From Diadophis punctatus similis (lineage: Eukaryota > Chordata > Lepidosauria > Squamata > Dipsadidae), in contig JALIGW010000016.1 in the NCBI GenBank assembly GCA_023053685.1, forward strand, positions 10,754,280-10,818,279: a stretch of 64,000 nt of DNA. Reading direction: 5' to 3'. The notes below the pieces were generated by a model. The model did not search any database. It saw nothing but the letters and a program-made list of their open reading frames with translations, and had not been told where the DNA came from. The position numbers were made by a program, and so were the translations under genes. The number at the start of each line of letters is the position of its first letter. Position 1 is the first letter of the stretch. Shown here in pieces: positions 1 to 11,411 of the stretch.

Positions 1-177
1 CTAGAAGATACAATGCTGGGGTTTATTCTTAATACAAACTGAGAGTGAGGAAGAGTAAAGGTATATGAAGGATGGATCAACTGTGTAACTGATGCTTTCA
101 GAAAAGAAAAGAGAAAATACCCGCATGACATTATTTTTTGTGTGTTTTGTGTATGTGTGTTTCTCTTTGGTCTTCAG

Positions 178-237
178 GATGATCTTCAACCTGTTGCATC
201 TGAAACCAACTGGGAATCAGTCACAAGCCCGGTGTTG
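178..237 (+). CDS. PDGFD: PDGFD exon (end of CUB/start of hinge), partial gene
   Basis: PDGF-D is a secreted growth factor made latent by an N-terminal CUB domain. This short exon encodes 20 residues beginning DDLQPVASETNWESVTS, which match the stretch just after the CUB domain of vertebrate PDGF-D. A polypyrimidine tract and acceptor AG lie at 176-177 and a donor GT at 238-239. The exon is in phase 0 at both ends and joins the exon at 4811 in frame. Earlier exons (signal peptide, CUB core) must lie upstream of the window. In human PDGFD the equivalent would be exon 4 of 7; that numbering is from memory. The match is by eye, but the exon order, strand and phase agree with the three downstream exons. 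Confidence 0.88.
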
Positions 238-685
238 GTAAATAATTGTTAATCTATTTTATTTTTTTTAAAGAGGAGGAAGTAACTGAAAATCAATTGA
301 GAACCACAGCAAGGAGATAAATTGGATTTAAGCATTCCACTAAGCCATTATATAATTTGTTTTATTTTGGCTTAGTGCATTATAAGAAATGAAATGATTA
401 CAGCTTGTTCAGCAAACCAGTGTTAAGCAATTAATGTGATGTATCAAACAGATCGCTATAACGCTGGCAGTGTTACTAGCCGAGACGTTTCTACTACTAA
501 TGCTGCTTTGGGTTTTTTTGATAGCAATGAAATCCAGCTTATATTTTTCAATGAATCGGTCATCATCAATTTCTCCGCCAATTCAGTGCACAGTTTTATC
601 TGGCAATATCCTGACTATTCAGAATAGATATTAGTTATTTGGGTCCCTTGGAAACAGCATTACAGAGCATGATAGGACAAGAATG

Positions 686-927
686 GCAATAGCAATAGCA
701 CTTAGACTTATATACCGCTTCATAGTGTTTTACAGCCCTCTCTAAGCGGTTTACAGAGTTCAGCATATTACCCCCAACAATCTGGGTCCTCATTTTACCC
801 ACCTCGGAAGGATGGAAGGCTGAGTCAACCTTGAGCCTGGTGAGATTCGAACTGCCAAATTGCAGTCAGCCAGCAGTCAGCAGAAGTAGCCTGCAGTACT
901 GTATTCTAACCACTGCACCACCGTGGC
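686..927 (-). repeat. MIR-like tRNA-derived SINE
   Basis: Minus-strand copy of the commonest SINE here. On the minus strand it reads tRNA-like head (GGTGGTGCAGTGGTTAGAA), CORE/MIR-like body (AAAATGAGGACCCAGATTGT), then a tail of GCTATT repeats. The head is intact at the right end. Confidence 0.85.
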
Positions 928-1084
928 TTTACATGAGAGGGCTTTACATGAAGAAAATCCAAGATACTACCTTTAGCAATCCCAGTTTAACAGATAAGTA
1001 AAAAGTATTGGCCACCCCTTCGTATCAAATGATGTGGGGAATCATTGCTATTTAGAATAAATCAGGCCTTTCCATACTTGGCAG

Positions 1085-1340
1085 CAGGGGTGGGTTCTAC
1101 TTAACTTCCCTACCGGTTCGAATCGCGACGGAAGTGCATGTGTCCCTTCCTGGAAATGACCCTCTGCGCATGCGCAGAAGCCTTTGCGCATGCACAGAGG
1201 GTTTTTTCGCAATCCGCAGTGACCGGAGGACCGGTTCGGGAGCGTGGACTGCCGGTCATCGCTGCTGGTTCGGCGAGCGACACCAAATTTCCGCTACCAG
1301 TTCTAAAGAACTGGTCCAAACCAGTAGCAACCCACCACTG
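1085..1340. mobile_element. hAT-type MITE with 7/8 bp target duplication
   Basis: Ends CAGGGGTGGGTTC and AGCAACCCACCACTG are inverted repeats. It is flanked by CTTGGCAG (1077-1084) and CTTGGCAC (1341-1348). The core has the palindrome TGCGCATGCGCA at 1165-1176 followed by its inverted partner, giving a hairpin. Confidence 0.82.
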
Positions 1341-1348
1341 CTTGGCAC

Positions 1349-1812
1349 CCATCTTCAGAACTGTAGTTCCCCAAATTCTTACACATCATGGAAGCCATCT
1401 TGAGACTAGGGAAAGCTACAAAAGTTTAAGTCTGGATGGATGGATGAATAGGCTAATCTGTATAAACTCCTGTGTATTTGCTGTGGGTGCTCAAATGAAC
1501 CTCACACTTCTTACTTGCCTCTAAGACACAAGGAAAAGATGAGTTTCATGTCCAAATGTTTATTATTAACGATGCTCAGGAAATCATTTGTTACTGGCTT
1601 GGATCTTATTACAGAACAATAGAGGGCATCAATAATCTGTGCAAGAATTAAAGCTTGTCATGATTCAAAAATGATTCAGAAGAACATAGAAGCCTGTAAT
1701 GCAGCAAGGTAGAAGCACCATTCTTCAGAGTTTAGCCTGAAAACAAACATCATTGATTTAAGGAGTCAACTCTTTAAATCAGCCATATTGGTAACGTCTG
1801 GGGAAAAAGACA
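1349..1812. other. Intron 4 DNA, nothing recognised
   Basis: AT-rich sequence with no exon, RNA gene or clear repeat visible. Confidence 0.4.
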
Positions 1813-1964
1813 CTACCAGTTCACTATTGGGAGCGTATGCACACGCACATGCGGGCGGCACTTCTGCACATGCACAGAGATGTCCGGGCAGGGGGGCGGA
1901 GCCACCCGCCGCCTCCGCTACTGGTTTTCCCAATCCGGGACGAACCAGTAGCAACCCACCACTG
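1813..1964. mobile_element. hAT-type MITE fragment
   Basis: Right end AGTAGCAACCCACCACTG matches the family at 1085-1340, with a CACATGCGGGCGG core. The left terminus is not recognisable, so the copy is truncated or diverged. Confidence 0.55.
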
Positions 1965-2072
1965 ATGGACATCCCTGCAAGCTATCTTCAGGAATGCACA
2001 CTTAATCTATTCATTTATTGAGCAGTGGTTTCTTTTAAAATTACTTTCTAATTCCAACATTAGAGTTCATTT

Positions 2073-2336
2073 CAGGGGTGGGTTCTGGCTTACCTCACTG
2101 CCAGTTCGCTTCCTCACACACCACACGGGTGTGCTCATGTTGAGTGCCACATGGCGTGCCTTGAGGGCGGCCGCGCACATGCGCAGTGCTAAAAATCCAG
2201 CTTCTGCGCGTGCGCAGAAGAGAAAAACAAGATGGGGGCATGTCCAGCTGGCCATCGCTGTCGGTTTGGCAAGTGGGAGGAAATTCCCGCTACCAGTTCT
2301 ATAGAACTGGTCCGAACCGGCAGGAACGCACCTCTG
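2073..2336. mobile_element. hAT-type MITE with exact 8-bp duplication
   Basis: Flanked by GTTCATTT at 2065-2072 and 2337-2344. Inverted ends CAGGGGTGGGTTCTGG and AGGAACGCACCTCTG. The core contains TGCGCGTGCGCA at 2205-2216. Confidence 0.85.
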
Positions 2337-2507
2337 GTTCATTTATACATTAGGTAACTACAAAACATCATTTTTGTTTGACATTTGTTTAAAATGAGCC
2401 ACTGGTATTTCTTCCCAAACAACAATCAATTGTTGAATGGAAAGAATGAGATTTATAATCCAGCAAATCTTAATCTTGGTCTGTTAAATAATTCTTCTTT
2501 GTTTTAT

Positions 2508-2759
2508 GAGCCGAGGTGGCGCAGTGGTTAGAGTGCAGCACTGCAGGCTACTTCAGCTGACTGCTAGCTGCAGTTCAGCTGTTCAAATCTCACCAGGCTC
2601 AAGGTTGACTCAGCCTTCCATCCTTCTGAGGTCGGTAAAATGAGGACCCAGATTGTTGGGGGCAATATGCTGAACTCTGTAAACCGCTTAGAGAGGGCTG
2701 TAAAGCACTATGAAGCGGTATATAAGTCTAAGTGCTAAGTGCTATTGCTATTGCTATTA
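2508..2759 (+). repeat. MIR-like tRNA-derived SINE, near full length
   Basis: Head GAGCCGAGGTGGCGCAGTGG, body with CTCAAGGTTGACTCAGCC, L2-like TAAACCGCTTAGAGAGGGC, and tail GTGCTATTGCTATTGCTATT. It is the clearest + strand copy in the window and a useful reference for the others. Confidence 0.88.
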
Positions 2760-3317
2760 TCCTTGAGATGCAGTGCTTAGGTCATAGGGCACATTTAAAT
2801 ATTTTCCCTTAAAACTGTTCATACTCTCAGCAAAAAAAATAAAAAAGTCAAACTTGTTTAGTTTATCCCTGGCAACTAGGTTTTCCTGAGAATCTGCTAA
2901 CTAGTTGTTTTAGAGTATGAGATTATTCTCTTGACTTGTCCCCACCTCACCTCTCTATCAAGAAAATGAAGCTTCCATTTTTTTGTATGAACATTGTGTT
3001 TTAAAATCTATTTTTACAAATGCCAGGATTTTGTACAAAAGGAAAGTAATAATAGAGATACTGTTCTTTGCTCACCTTGATGTCTTCAAATTTCTTTCTG
3101 GTCCATTATCTCAACTCATCTCGCCTCTATCTAAACTGCAGCAATAAAAATCAGGCACATTGTGCTTCATGAACACAAAACTTGCCTCTTGCAAGTCCTG
3201 TTCCAACAGTCTATTTCACATTTAAAAGAACTTTTCATTAAAATACCTCTTGGCCTGTTCTTATTTTTTTAACCATTTCAAAACATGTGTCTTGGACATT
3301 CACTCCATTTGATCCAC
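2760..3317. other. Intron 4 DNA, nothing recognised
   Basis: AT-rich, apparently unique sequence. No splice-bounded coding segment is visible on either strand. Confidence 0.4.
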
Positions 3318-3566
3318 CTATTTATTTATTTATTTGTGAGATTTATATACCACCTCACAGTGCAAGCACTCTCTAAGCAGTTTACACCAGTAAGCAATGT
3401 ATATTTATATTGCCCCCAACAATCTGGGTCCTCATTTTACCTACCTCGGAGGGATGGAAGGCTGAGTCAACCTTGAGCCGGTGAGATTTGAACCACTGAC
3501 CTGCGGATCACAGTCAGCTAAAGTGGCCTGCAGTACTGCACTCTAACTGCTGCGCCACCTCGGCTC
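3318..3566 (-). repeat. MIR-like tRNA-derived SINE
   Basis: Minus-strand copy with a TTTA repeat at the tail side and the tRNA head at the right (CGCCACCTCGGCTC). It ends eight bases before the target duplication of the next element. Confidence 0.85.
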
Positions 3567-3581
3567 TATGTATGTATGTAC

Positions 3582-3919
3582 CCGAGGTGGGTTCCTGCCG
3601 GAACTGCCCGGTGCACAGCTCCGGTAGGGGGCGGCAGATTGCACAACTGCTACGGAGCCCTCTCTGCCAGTCCACCCCGCGCGTCGCCATTTTTTTCAGT
3701 GATTTCGGGTCAATTTTGCTTCTGCACATGTGTGGAAGCAAAATCTCACTGAAATCTTGCGAGGGGACGCGCGCAAGAGAGAGATTTTGGTGCGATTTTG
3801 CCTCTGCGCATGCGCGGAAACAAAATCACGCCAAAATCTCATGCACGCACGCGCCCCCCAAAGCATGGAGATGCGCGCGCATGGCTCTGGCAGCAAGGTA
3901 AGCGAGCAACCCACCCCTG
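3582..3919. mobile_element. hAT-type MITE with exact 8-bp duplication
   Basis: GTATGTAC flanks both sides (3574-3581, 3920-3927). Ends CCGAGGTGGGTTCCTGCCG and GCAACCCACCCCTG. Core TGCGCATGCGCG at 3805-3816. It sits directly after a SINE head. Confidence 0.85.
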
Positions 3920-3927
3920 GTATGTAC

Positions 3928-4464
3928 ATAACTAAATACTAGAATTGAAAAGCTCCACAGCGTGTCCTTTTTTCTTTCCCTCCATTCCTCCCCTTCTTCA
4001 TTATTTTTTTTCTTTTTTATAGAGGTGCTGTTCTGATTTTATTCTCTTCATTACCAAGATCTAAACAAAACCCAATAAACAAAAAACATAGATACAATAA
4101 CTATGAAAAGGGTATTTAGAAATCAGGACCTGCCTGTTACGTCATTGGTGGACAATGTTTGGGGTCTGAAGCTTAACCTCCCTCCTTTTTAGTGAGTCGG
4201 GGGAAGCTTTCTGGTAACATGCTGTCACAACAGGGTGAAACTGAACATTTTAAACTTCTTTTAGGGACTGGGAGTGTGAAGACTAGCAAGAGACTACTGG
4301 GAGGCAAATTGCTCAAACATGACAAACTCTAAAATTGTTCTGTGGTCAGAATCAGGTCCTTTGAAAGATTAAACATGTGGGAGTAGCAGTTGCCTCTAAC
4401 AGGCCTCATGCTTCCATGTCACTTAACTTTTCAATAAAAACCAAAAAAAACCAGGGTTAAGTTG
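3928..4464. other. Intron 4 DNA, nothing recognised
   Basis: Unique-looking AT-rich sequence with short homopolymer runs. No feature supported. Confidence 0.4.
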
Positions 4465-4523
4465 GGTGCCACGCAGCGCAGGAGGAAGCGAACTGGCAGC
4501 GAGGTAAGTTAGAACCCCCTCTG
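4465..4523. mobile_element. hAT-type MITE end fragment
   Basis: The block GAGGAAGCGAACTGGCAGCG followed by GAGGTAAG is the reverse complement of the left end of the 2073-2336 element. Only this end is present. Confidence 0.55.
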
Positions 4524-4535
4524 GTTCCAGCCTTG

Positions 4536-4700
4536 TAGAGGTGGGCTCCTACTGTTTCGGACTGGTTCTATAGAACCGTTAGTAACTTGGCGGCCTGGGT
4601 CACTGGAACTGGCAGTGACCCAGGCCTACCATGCCCCCAAGCTGGTTCTCTCATGTCCCTGAGTGAACCCGGCAGTAGCAGAATCCAGAACCCACCCCTG
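4536..4700. mobile_element. Short hAT-type MITE with exact 8-bp duplication
   Basis: CAGCCTTG flanks both sides (4528-4535, 4701-4708). Ends TAGAGGTGGGCTCC and AGAACCCACCCCTG. It lies 110 bases upstream of the PDGFD hinge exon. Confidence 0.8.
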
Positions 4701-4810
4701 CAGCCTTGCAATAGTTCATTGCTGCTGTTAAATCTGGAAAGACTTGTTTTGATCTCTTTGTTCTTTTCTACATAATGCTCAAAGCATGCTGCCCTATATG
4801 TCATTCTTAG

Positions 4811-5009
4811 GGCATTTCCTATCGCTCTCCGTCAGTGACTGACCCCACTCTTACTGTGGAAGCCCTAGATGAAACCATTGCTGGGTTTGATACTGTGGAG
4901 GAATTGCTCAAGCACTTTAATCCAGATACGTGGCAAGAAGATCTGGATCACCTGTACACAGAGAGTGCCCCCCCTCGAGGGAGAAGTTTCTATGAGAGGA
5001 AGTCGAAAG
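4811..5009 (+). CDS. PDGFD: PDGFD exon encoding the hinge and activation site
   Basis: This exon encodes 66 residues plus one base of a split codon. It starts GISYRSPSVTDPTLTVEALD, contains FDTVEELLKHFNPDTWQEDL, and ends with the basic run RGRSFYERKSK. It corresponds to the PDGF-D hinge between the CUB and growth factor domains. In the family, serine proteases (plasmin, uPA, matriptase) cut at the basic RKSK site to release the active dimer, and that site is kept here. The acceptor is TTCTTAG ending at 4810 and the donor is AAG|GTAAG at 5010. The split codon (G + TT) yields valine with the exon at 23188. A GAT/AAT microsatellite starts right after the donor, so the open frame that runs on into poly-M and poly-I past 5009 is not protein. 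Confidence 0.93.
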
Positions 5010-5013
5010 GTAA

Positions 5014-5260
<247 letters not shown>

Positions 5261-5269
5261 TCCTTATTT

Positions 5270-5274
5270 ATTTT

Positions 5275-5373
<99 letters not shown>

Positions 5374-5860
5374 TATTTCTATGCCACCCAACTCCCTAGG
5401 GACTCTGGGCGGCTCACAACAGAAACGAACATAAATCAATATTAAAACATCTAAAAAACAGATTAAAAACACATTTACAATTTAATGTCATTTCAGCCCT
5501 TCATACATTCATGGGGCAACCTCACTAGTCATCCCCACAAGGTCAATGGCCCCAGGCCTGTTGGAAAAGCCAGGTCCTTACGGCTTTCCGGAAGGCCAAT
5601 ATGGTGGGGGTAGTGCGGATCTCAGGAGTTAGCTGATTCCAGAGAGCCGGGGCAGCCACAGAGAAGGCCCTCCCCCGCGGACCCGCCAGCCGACACTGTT
5701 TAGCTGACAGGACCTGAAGAAGCCCAACCCTGTGGGATCTTACCAGTCACTGGGAGGTATGTGGTAGAAGGCGGTCTCGAAGATAATCTGGCCCTAAGCC
5801 ATGTAGGGCTTTAAAGGTAATAACCAACACACAAGTAATTATACAAGTAATTGGGGGGGA
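5270..5860 (-). mobile_element. L2-type LINE 3' end with (ATTT)n tail
   Basis: On the minus strand this reads the L2 3' region (AAAGCCCTACATGGCTTAGG, then GGCCTTCCGGAAAGCC, CCGCCCAGAGTCCC) and ends in about 100 bases of (AAAT)n, seen on + as (ATTT)n at 5270-5373. It is inserted into the LINE at 5155-6700. Confidence 0.75.
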
Positions 5861-5864
5861 AACT

Positions 5865-6700
5865 AGTCATACGTGTCCATATGTACGTGAAGTGATTGTG
5901 ATTGTGTTTAGGAGTCTGACAGCCGATGGGTAGAAGCTGTTTTTAAACCTGTTTGTCCGGCTGGCTGTACTTCTCTGTCTTCTGCCCGATGGTAAAAGTG
6001 AAAAGAGACACTGGCCAGGGTGTGATTCATCCCTGAGTATCTTCCTTACTCTGCTGAAACAGCGAGACCTGGCGATGTCATCCAGTGGTGTTAGGGGGCA
6101 ACCAATGGTTTCTTGTGCTGAATTAATCACTCTCTGTCATGCCTTCCTGTCCGCGGCTGTTAAACCAGCATACCATACTGTTATACAGTATGTGAGGACA
6201 CTTTCTATCATGGACCGATCGAAAGAAGTCATCAGCCCTTGTTCCACCTGATTTCTCTGCAGGACTCTAAGGAAATGAAGTCTTTGTTGAACCTTACTAA
6301 CCACCAGGGATGTGTTATTTTTCCAGGTGAGGTCTTGACTAATGAGCACTCCCAAGAATTTAAAAGAGGAAACCCTCTCCACACAGCCCCCCCATTGATA
6401 TACAGTGGGGCAGCTTCCTCTCTGTGCTTCCGGAAATCCAGCACCATCTCCTTTGTCTTGCTGGTGTTTAGATGTAGGTTCAAAACCATCCAAAAATGGT
6501 TGGATGGATGCACGGCAGAGTAATCTGTTTGATACAATATTAATTTTGTGACTGACATGGTTAAAATCCTTGGAGGAATGTTGTAAAACTTTAGTGACTA
6601 TGCATAATAAGTCCATACTTCGGTGAGAATTAAAATTCTTAACAACCAGTCTACAATAATGAACATTGGAGAGATATTTGCAGCCTATAAAAGCCACCTG
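5865..6700 (-). pseudogene. Non-LTR retrotransposon reverse transcriptase C-terminal remnant
   Basis: Minus-strand frames encode segments typical of LINE ORF2 C-termini: KTKEMVLDFRKH, VSSFKFLGVLISQDLTWKN, MIESVLTYCITVWYAGLTAADRKA, then GCPLTPLDDIARSRC and LLPSGRRQRS. The reading moves between frames and carries stops, so it is dead. It most resembles an L2/CR1-like clade; the exact family is unresolved. A related + strand scrap is at 63085-63245. Confidence 0.75.
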
Positions 6701-7190
6701 CTCTTACAGGTGCTGGTGCCAGCTGTTCTTCTAAGTGTAGTGTGATTTTTTTTATTTTTTAAAAAAGTGATTATCTCCCTCTTATACCGCAGCGAGATAA
6801 TTAAGATGGTTGCAGAGGACAAGAGTTGGTAGATATACTACTGGTAATTAGGACATCCACGTCTTATATGCAGCAACTGGCTTTAACATAAAGCCCTAAA
6901 GCATTTGTTCCCTGGAAAAATGGTCCAGATTTTATTAGATGAGCTCAAGGCAGACAGATACCTCAGAGGACACTTTAGTCAGTAGAGCAAACTTTTAAAA
7001 AAATTATTCTGCCTGGAGCAAATACTTATTCCTTATTATAGTACTACACTGGTTTGAGAAATTCAGCATCCAATGTACTTTATGCATTACTGTTCAAAGT
7101 GGTAACATCTATGATTCTTGATGCATTGTGAGTTGTCTTTTCATCATTTTGATTGAGAGTGCATGCATGTACATACATATACAGTACATG
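6701..7190. other. Intron 5 DNA, nothing recognised
   Basis: No exon or classified repeat seen. Confidence 0.4.
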
Positions 7191-7198
7191 CATGCATG

Positions 7199-7200
<2 letters not shown>

Positions 7201-7251
<51 letters not shown>

Positions 7252-7252
7252 G
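7201..7252. repeat. (TG)n microsatellite
   Basis: About 25 TG units; produces poly-VC and poly-TH artefact frames. Confidence 0.95.
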
Positions 7253-7595
7253 TAGGCATAAAAGTCACAATGCACGCCTCTATTTTCTGGAAGGTATGTG
7301 TGTTTGTATGTGTGTCTCTGTTTATTAATGGCAAATTCATTTTCCAAATAACCATGTGGCCAAAAACCTTCTACCCATGCCAAAAAAAAGGGATGCCAGC
7401 AAGCTTTGGAGGACCTAAGGTTTGAAAAGATATGAAAGGAATCCAAAAAAGAATGTAAAGAGGTCTGAACACACTGGATGTGCTCATCATATGTATATAT
7501 ATGATTGCTTGATTTCACCTGCAATTTCTGTATACCTTTGAATGCTACCCAATCATATGGAAAACTTGAAAATTCATAAAGTTATAATGTTGATA

Positions 7596-7636
7596 TTATC
7601 CATTACGTTATATTACATTACATTACATTATGTTAC
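7596..7636. repeat. (ATTAC)n short tandem repeat
   Basis: Imperfect ATTAC/TTACA pentamers, with a second short tract at about 7903-7930. Confidence 0.7.
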
Positions 7637-7640
7637 AAGT

Positions 7641-7765
7641 CTATGGAGATTCCCAGTGATCCAGGATATGGTTGTCCCAAAGGTGCTTTTTTCCAAGGAC
7701 TTTGTTTTTCTTTGAAGACGTTTCACTTCTCATCCAAGAAGCTTCTTCAGTTCTGACTGAATGGT
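7641..7765. repeat. Unclassified dispersed repeat, copy 1
   Basis: TCTATGGAGATTCCCAGTGA, GTTGTCCCAAAGGTGC, then GAAGACGTTTCACTTCTCAT and CCAAGAAGCTTCTTCAG. The same block recurs at 14466-15345 and 35205-35390. I cannot name the family. Confidence 0.6.
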
Positions 7766-8029
7766 GGAGGATGGAAGGATTTATATTCCTTGCAGTCATC
7801 TGGTCGTTAGCACTCTTTCTGAGAGTCCTTGAGTGCACTTGGAGGCCCTAAGGATCACCTGAATAGTGCAAATGGGTGTAGAATCTTCTTGAATGGCTTG
7901 GTGTGTTACATTGTGTTACATTACATTACACGATCATAGGTTGCCCAATGCCCAACAACCTGGGCAGAAAATGCAACAATCTTTTCAACAGGACATACCC
8001 TTCACTCTGATTTAAAGCTTAAGAGAATA

Positions 8030-8382
8030 GCCAGGTCTTTCATAGTTCCCTGAAAGTCACTAGGGTGGGAGTCATACAGATCTCTGGGGGGTTGTCATTC
8101 CAAAAGACAGATATTGTGACAGAGAAGGCATTCTGCCTTGGTCCCACAAGATGGCATTGTGTCAGTGTTGTTGATATTCGCATTGCATTTGTGTCGGAAA
8201 CACCAAGGCGCTTCTTCTGGGTTGAAAGCATTAGACGGTGACGTCACCATTGCCCAAGGGATGTCCAGTTGGGGGTTCCTTTCATGTCCCCAGCAAAGAT
8301 GATAATGCCTCCACTCTGGCTGACTGCACTGTGTGACTTATGCATGGGCATAAACAATTGGATTGTTCTGACCTAGGCTTCC
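8030..8382 (-). mobile_element. L2-like LINE fragment (right part of a split copy)
   Basis: Minus-strand reading includes RRLGVSDTNAMRI and NAFSVTISVFWNDNPPEICM, a degraded form of the L2 C-terminal FSVxxPxLWNxLPPEI segment. It resumes at about 8990 after an LTR-like block. Confidence 0.55.
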
Positions 8383-8984
8383 TGATCAAATAATAAAGCA
8401 CAAACGGCGTCCCAAAAACCTCTTTTATTTTAACGGCTGGTAATTATTTTCATTCCCAGCCATAATAAGTTCCAAACAATGATAACAAGTCCCACAACAG
8501 TCTTTCAGGGAAAGGCAGATAAGCACATGAACCTTGATCTTTCTGGACAAGCTGCCAAAGACCAATTAGCAAGAAACTTGGCAAGGCCAAACAGAAACAC
8601 GGAGTCCGAGCTAAAATGACACGAGTTGAACAAAGTTGCTTCCTGCGACAAGCACTTCCATGTTCTCCACTTATATAGCCTATGGGAGGGGCAGTTATCT
8701 CCAAGCCTTACTCCCAAGTAGTCCTTCTCCTCTGTAACTGTTCTTGCCTTCTGGCAGCTCTGCGCATGGGCGCATTGGGAACAGGCTCCCCCTGTTCCTC
8801 TGCTTCCCTCATGTCAGCCTCTGGAGGCTCTGGAGTCGGGACAGACCTCCCAGATGGCCCAGGCTCGATCCCTGCCTCTGGCATTGAGCCTTCTCCAGAC
8901 TCCAGGCCTGGTCCATGTTCCTCCCCAGCCTCTTCGCTGTCTGACTCTGCTGCCAGCTCCGCAGGCCACTGGCAGATCACAACA
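8383..8984 (-). mobile_element. Probable solo LTR, minus orientation
   Basis: Read on minus it begins TGTTGTGATCTGCC, has a TATATAAG box and an AATAAA signal near the far end, and interrupts an L2-like copy. An acidic frame (SDSEEAGEEHGPG) on minus at 8708-8980 lies inside the LTR. A diverged relative occurs at 13609-14273. I could not fix the target duplication. Confidence 0.5.
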
Positions 8985-8989
8985 TGGAT

Positions 8990-9335
8990 ACTGGTAGTCC
9001 CTCAAATAACATGCTGTATACCATGAAGGACTTTATAGATGATAAACAGTTTGGGTAGTATATGGGTAACCTGCACCTTGAATTGCACCTGGAAAGCAAT
9101 TGGAAGCCAGTACTGCCCCCATAGCAATGGTGTTACTCGGATGAAACACAGGTATCAAAACTGCATGCCACTGCATACTGAACCAGTTGCAGCTTTGGGG
9201 GGGTCTTGAAGGGCAGCCCCATGTAGAGCATATTGCAGTAATGTCAGAGTGTGCACAGTATGACTACTATTTTGAGACAACCCAGGAGCAAAATACAGTA
9301 CAGTACAAATAGGAGGTGACTAAGGTATGGGTGAC
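8990..9335 (-). mobile_element. L2-like LINE fragment (left part of a split copy)
   Basis: CACCTTGAATTGCACCTGGA and AAGCAATTGGAAGCCAGTAC are the minus-strand L2 3' non-coding motif, colinear with 8030-8382. Confidence 0.5.
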
Positions 9336-9737
9336 TGTGAGCAAAGCCTCCCAGCCTTCTCACCTAAGTCATTAATAAAAATGTGTGAAAATACAGGGCC
9401 AAAATCTAAAACCACTAACTCAAATTTGATGAGGAACAATTGATGAACATGCCAAATGTTATTTTTATTTCAGCTAAATATCCATTCAATTGTTGTGCTA
9501 TTAAATCCACACTTAACTAGCTTGTTTAGTTAATTCCATACTTAACTATCAGAATATCATGGTGTAATTGGCTTGGTTGAGATCAAGGTACATTATGTCT
9601 GTAACATTTCCACCTTCTATTAATTGTAATTGTCATTATAACTCCATCGTGAAAATGAGGTAATCTTAGAGTGGCAAGATTCATTTTCCACAAATCTATC
9701 CTGACTTGTTAATTACCATCTTACTTTTAAAATGATT
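9336..9737. other. Intron 5 DNA, nothing recognised
   Basis: Part of it may be decayed L2 or CR1, but no motif is firm enough to call. Confidence 0.35.
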
Positions 9738-10012
9738 TACAGAATAATAGAGTTGGAAGGGACACTGGAGGTCTTCTAGTCGAACCCCTGCTCAAGCAGA
9801 AGACCCTATACCTGTCCAGTCTCTTCTTAAAAGCTCCCAGTGATGGATCACCCACAAGTTCTAAAGGCAAGCTGTTCCACTGGTGAATTGTTCTCACTGT
9901 TAGGAAGTTTCTCCTTAATTCCAGGTTGCTTCTCTCCTTGATTAGTTTCCATCCATTGCTTCTTGTCCTGCCTTCAGGTGCTTTGGAAAATAGGTTGACC
10001 CCTGCTTCTTAG
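9738..10012 (-). mobile_element. CR1 LINE 3' end, minus orientation
   Basis: Starts GAATAATAGAGTTGGAAGGG (the complement of the CR1 3' terminus) and runs through TCTCCTTGATTAGTTTCCATCC to GGTTGACCCCTGCTTCTT, the KEEGVNLFS-type region of ORF2. Confidence 0.85.
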
Positions 10013-10089
10013 AGAACAAATAATAAGAACATTATTATTATTTAATAATATTGAACAAATAAGAACAAATGTAAGAACAAATGCTTACA

Positions 10090-10410
10090 GGTCTGTCTCT
10101 TTATAAGATGGTTGAGAATTTTCAGACCAACATGGTCTTCAGTTCCCTAGACACTTATTTTCTCATTTTTTAAAAAAAAAAGATAGCAATAATATTAGCT
10201 CTCCTTCAGTCATCTGGCACTTTCCCAGTTTCTCAGATTTCCCCAAAGATAATATATAAGGGTTTAGCGTGACCATCAACTAGCTCCTTTCCTACCTTAC
10301 AGTGCATTTCATTTGGCCCTGGAGACTTAAGGTCATTCCTCGTATTTCTATCAAACTGAAGCTTATTCATGCATTCAGTATGATAAGTAGTTGCCTCTGA
10401 GGGATTTTTA
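10090..10410 (-). mobile_element. CR1 LINE internal (5' region) fragment
   Basis: CAGTCATCTGGCACTTTCCC, TTTCATTTGGCCCTGGAGAC and nearby text match, on minus, the CR1 region upstream of the RT. Probably the same insertion as 9738-10012 with a large internal deletion. Confidence 0.5.
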
Positions 10411-10693
10411 GACATATGTAGGTCTCACAGTGTGGCAGTCTGACTTTTCCAGGCTAGAAAAATATCACCAGCTACACAACATGTTCCTGGATTGAGAAAG
10501 GGGAAGAACAATGTTGACATAGTAGTCAAAACAAATCTGTTGTATTCATTGTTTTTCATATCTCCACAAAGAACCAACAGGGAAAGATAAGCAAATGAAA
10601 GTAGGGATTGTGAACCTTTTGTGTGTTGATGAGATTATTATTTTTTAAATCAAGATGTAGGAAGGCATCAGAAAACAGTATGATCATATAGTA

Positions 10694-11100
10694 CAGTGAT
10701 GGCTAACCTTTTTCTTGTCGCGTCCCGAAAGCGTGCATGTGCATGACAGTGCACCTGTGTGCGTGCCAGCACACATAATGCAATGTGTGTGTGACACCCC
10801 CCGCATGTCTCCCATTCATGCACACACAATACCCCGCCATGCTCCTTCTGCCCCCTCAGGAGGGCCTCCAGAGCCCTGGGAAAGCCGTTTTTGCCCTCCC
10901 GGAGGCTCAAGAAAGGCCTCCGGAGCCTGAGGGGCAAAAAACGGGCCTCCCGGAAGTCTGGAAACGGGCTGAAAATCAGCTGGCCGGCAGGAGGCGCATG
11001 TACATGTGTGGTGGAGCTGAGATGGGCAACGGCTCACGTGCCCACAGAGAGGGCTCTGCATGCCACCTGTGGCACGTGTGCCATAGATTCACCATCACGG
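10694..11100. mobile_element. hAT-type MITE (CAGTGATGGC family), exact 8-bp duplication
   Basis: ATATAGTA flanks both sides (10686-10693, 11101-11108). Ends CAGTGATGGCTAACC and GATTCACCATCACGG. Internal purine/pyrimidine stretches GTGTGCGTGCC. Other copies: 41161, 45294 and 46803. Confidence 0.88.
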
Positions 11101-11177
11101 ATATAGTATAACATATGTATGAAAATAAATCATTACAGGTCAAACATCAGAAACAGAATATTCAGATTGTCTTAAGT

Positions 11178-11311
11178 CAGGGGTGTCAAACTGGCGGCCC
11201 ACAGTCCGGATGCGTCACACGCAGGCCATGCCCACCCCAGCTCCGCAAATGAGGAAAACATCACAAAACGTGACGTGATGGCAACGTGACGCCGCACGTT
11301 TGACACCTGTG
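11178..11311. mobile_element. Short hAT-type MITE (CAGGGGTGTCAAAC family)
   Basis: TCTTAAGT flanks both sides (11170-11177, 11312-11319). Ends CAGGGGTGTCAAACTGGC and ACGTTTGACACCTGTG. It lies 67 bases from the previous MITE. Confidence 0.82.
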
Positions 11312-11411
11312 TCTTAAGTGAAGTTCTGTCAACAGAAGCAGTTTATCCTTTCAGATACCAATTAGGATGCATTGGAGTACTGAGGAGAAATGAAATGGTA
11401 CCTATGATTAT

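Noticed and set aside
436..627. 63-codon frame in intron 4
   Set aside because: No splice-bounded context, no family resemblance, and a length expected by chance.
8708..8980. Acidic 90-codon minus frame (SDSEEAGEEHGPG)
   Set aside because: It lies inside an LTR-like repeat with a relative at 13609. Treated as transposon sequence, not a host gene.
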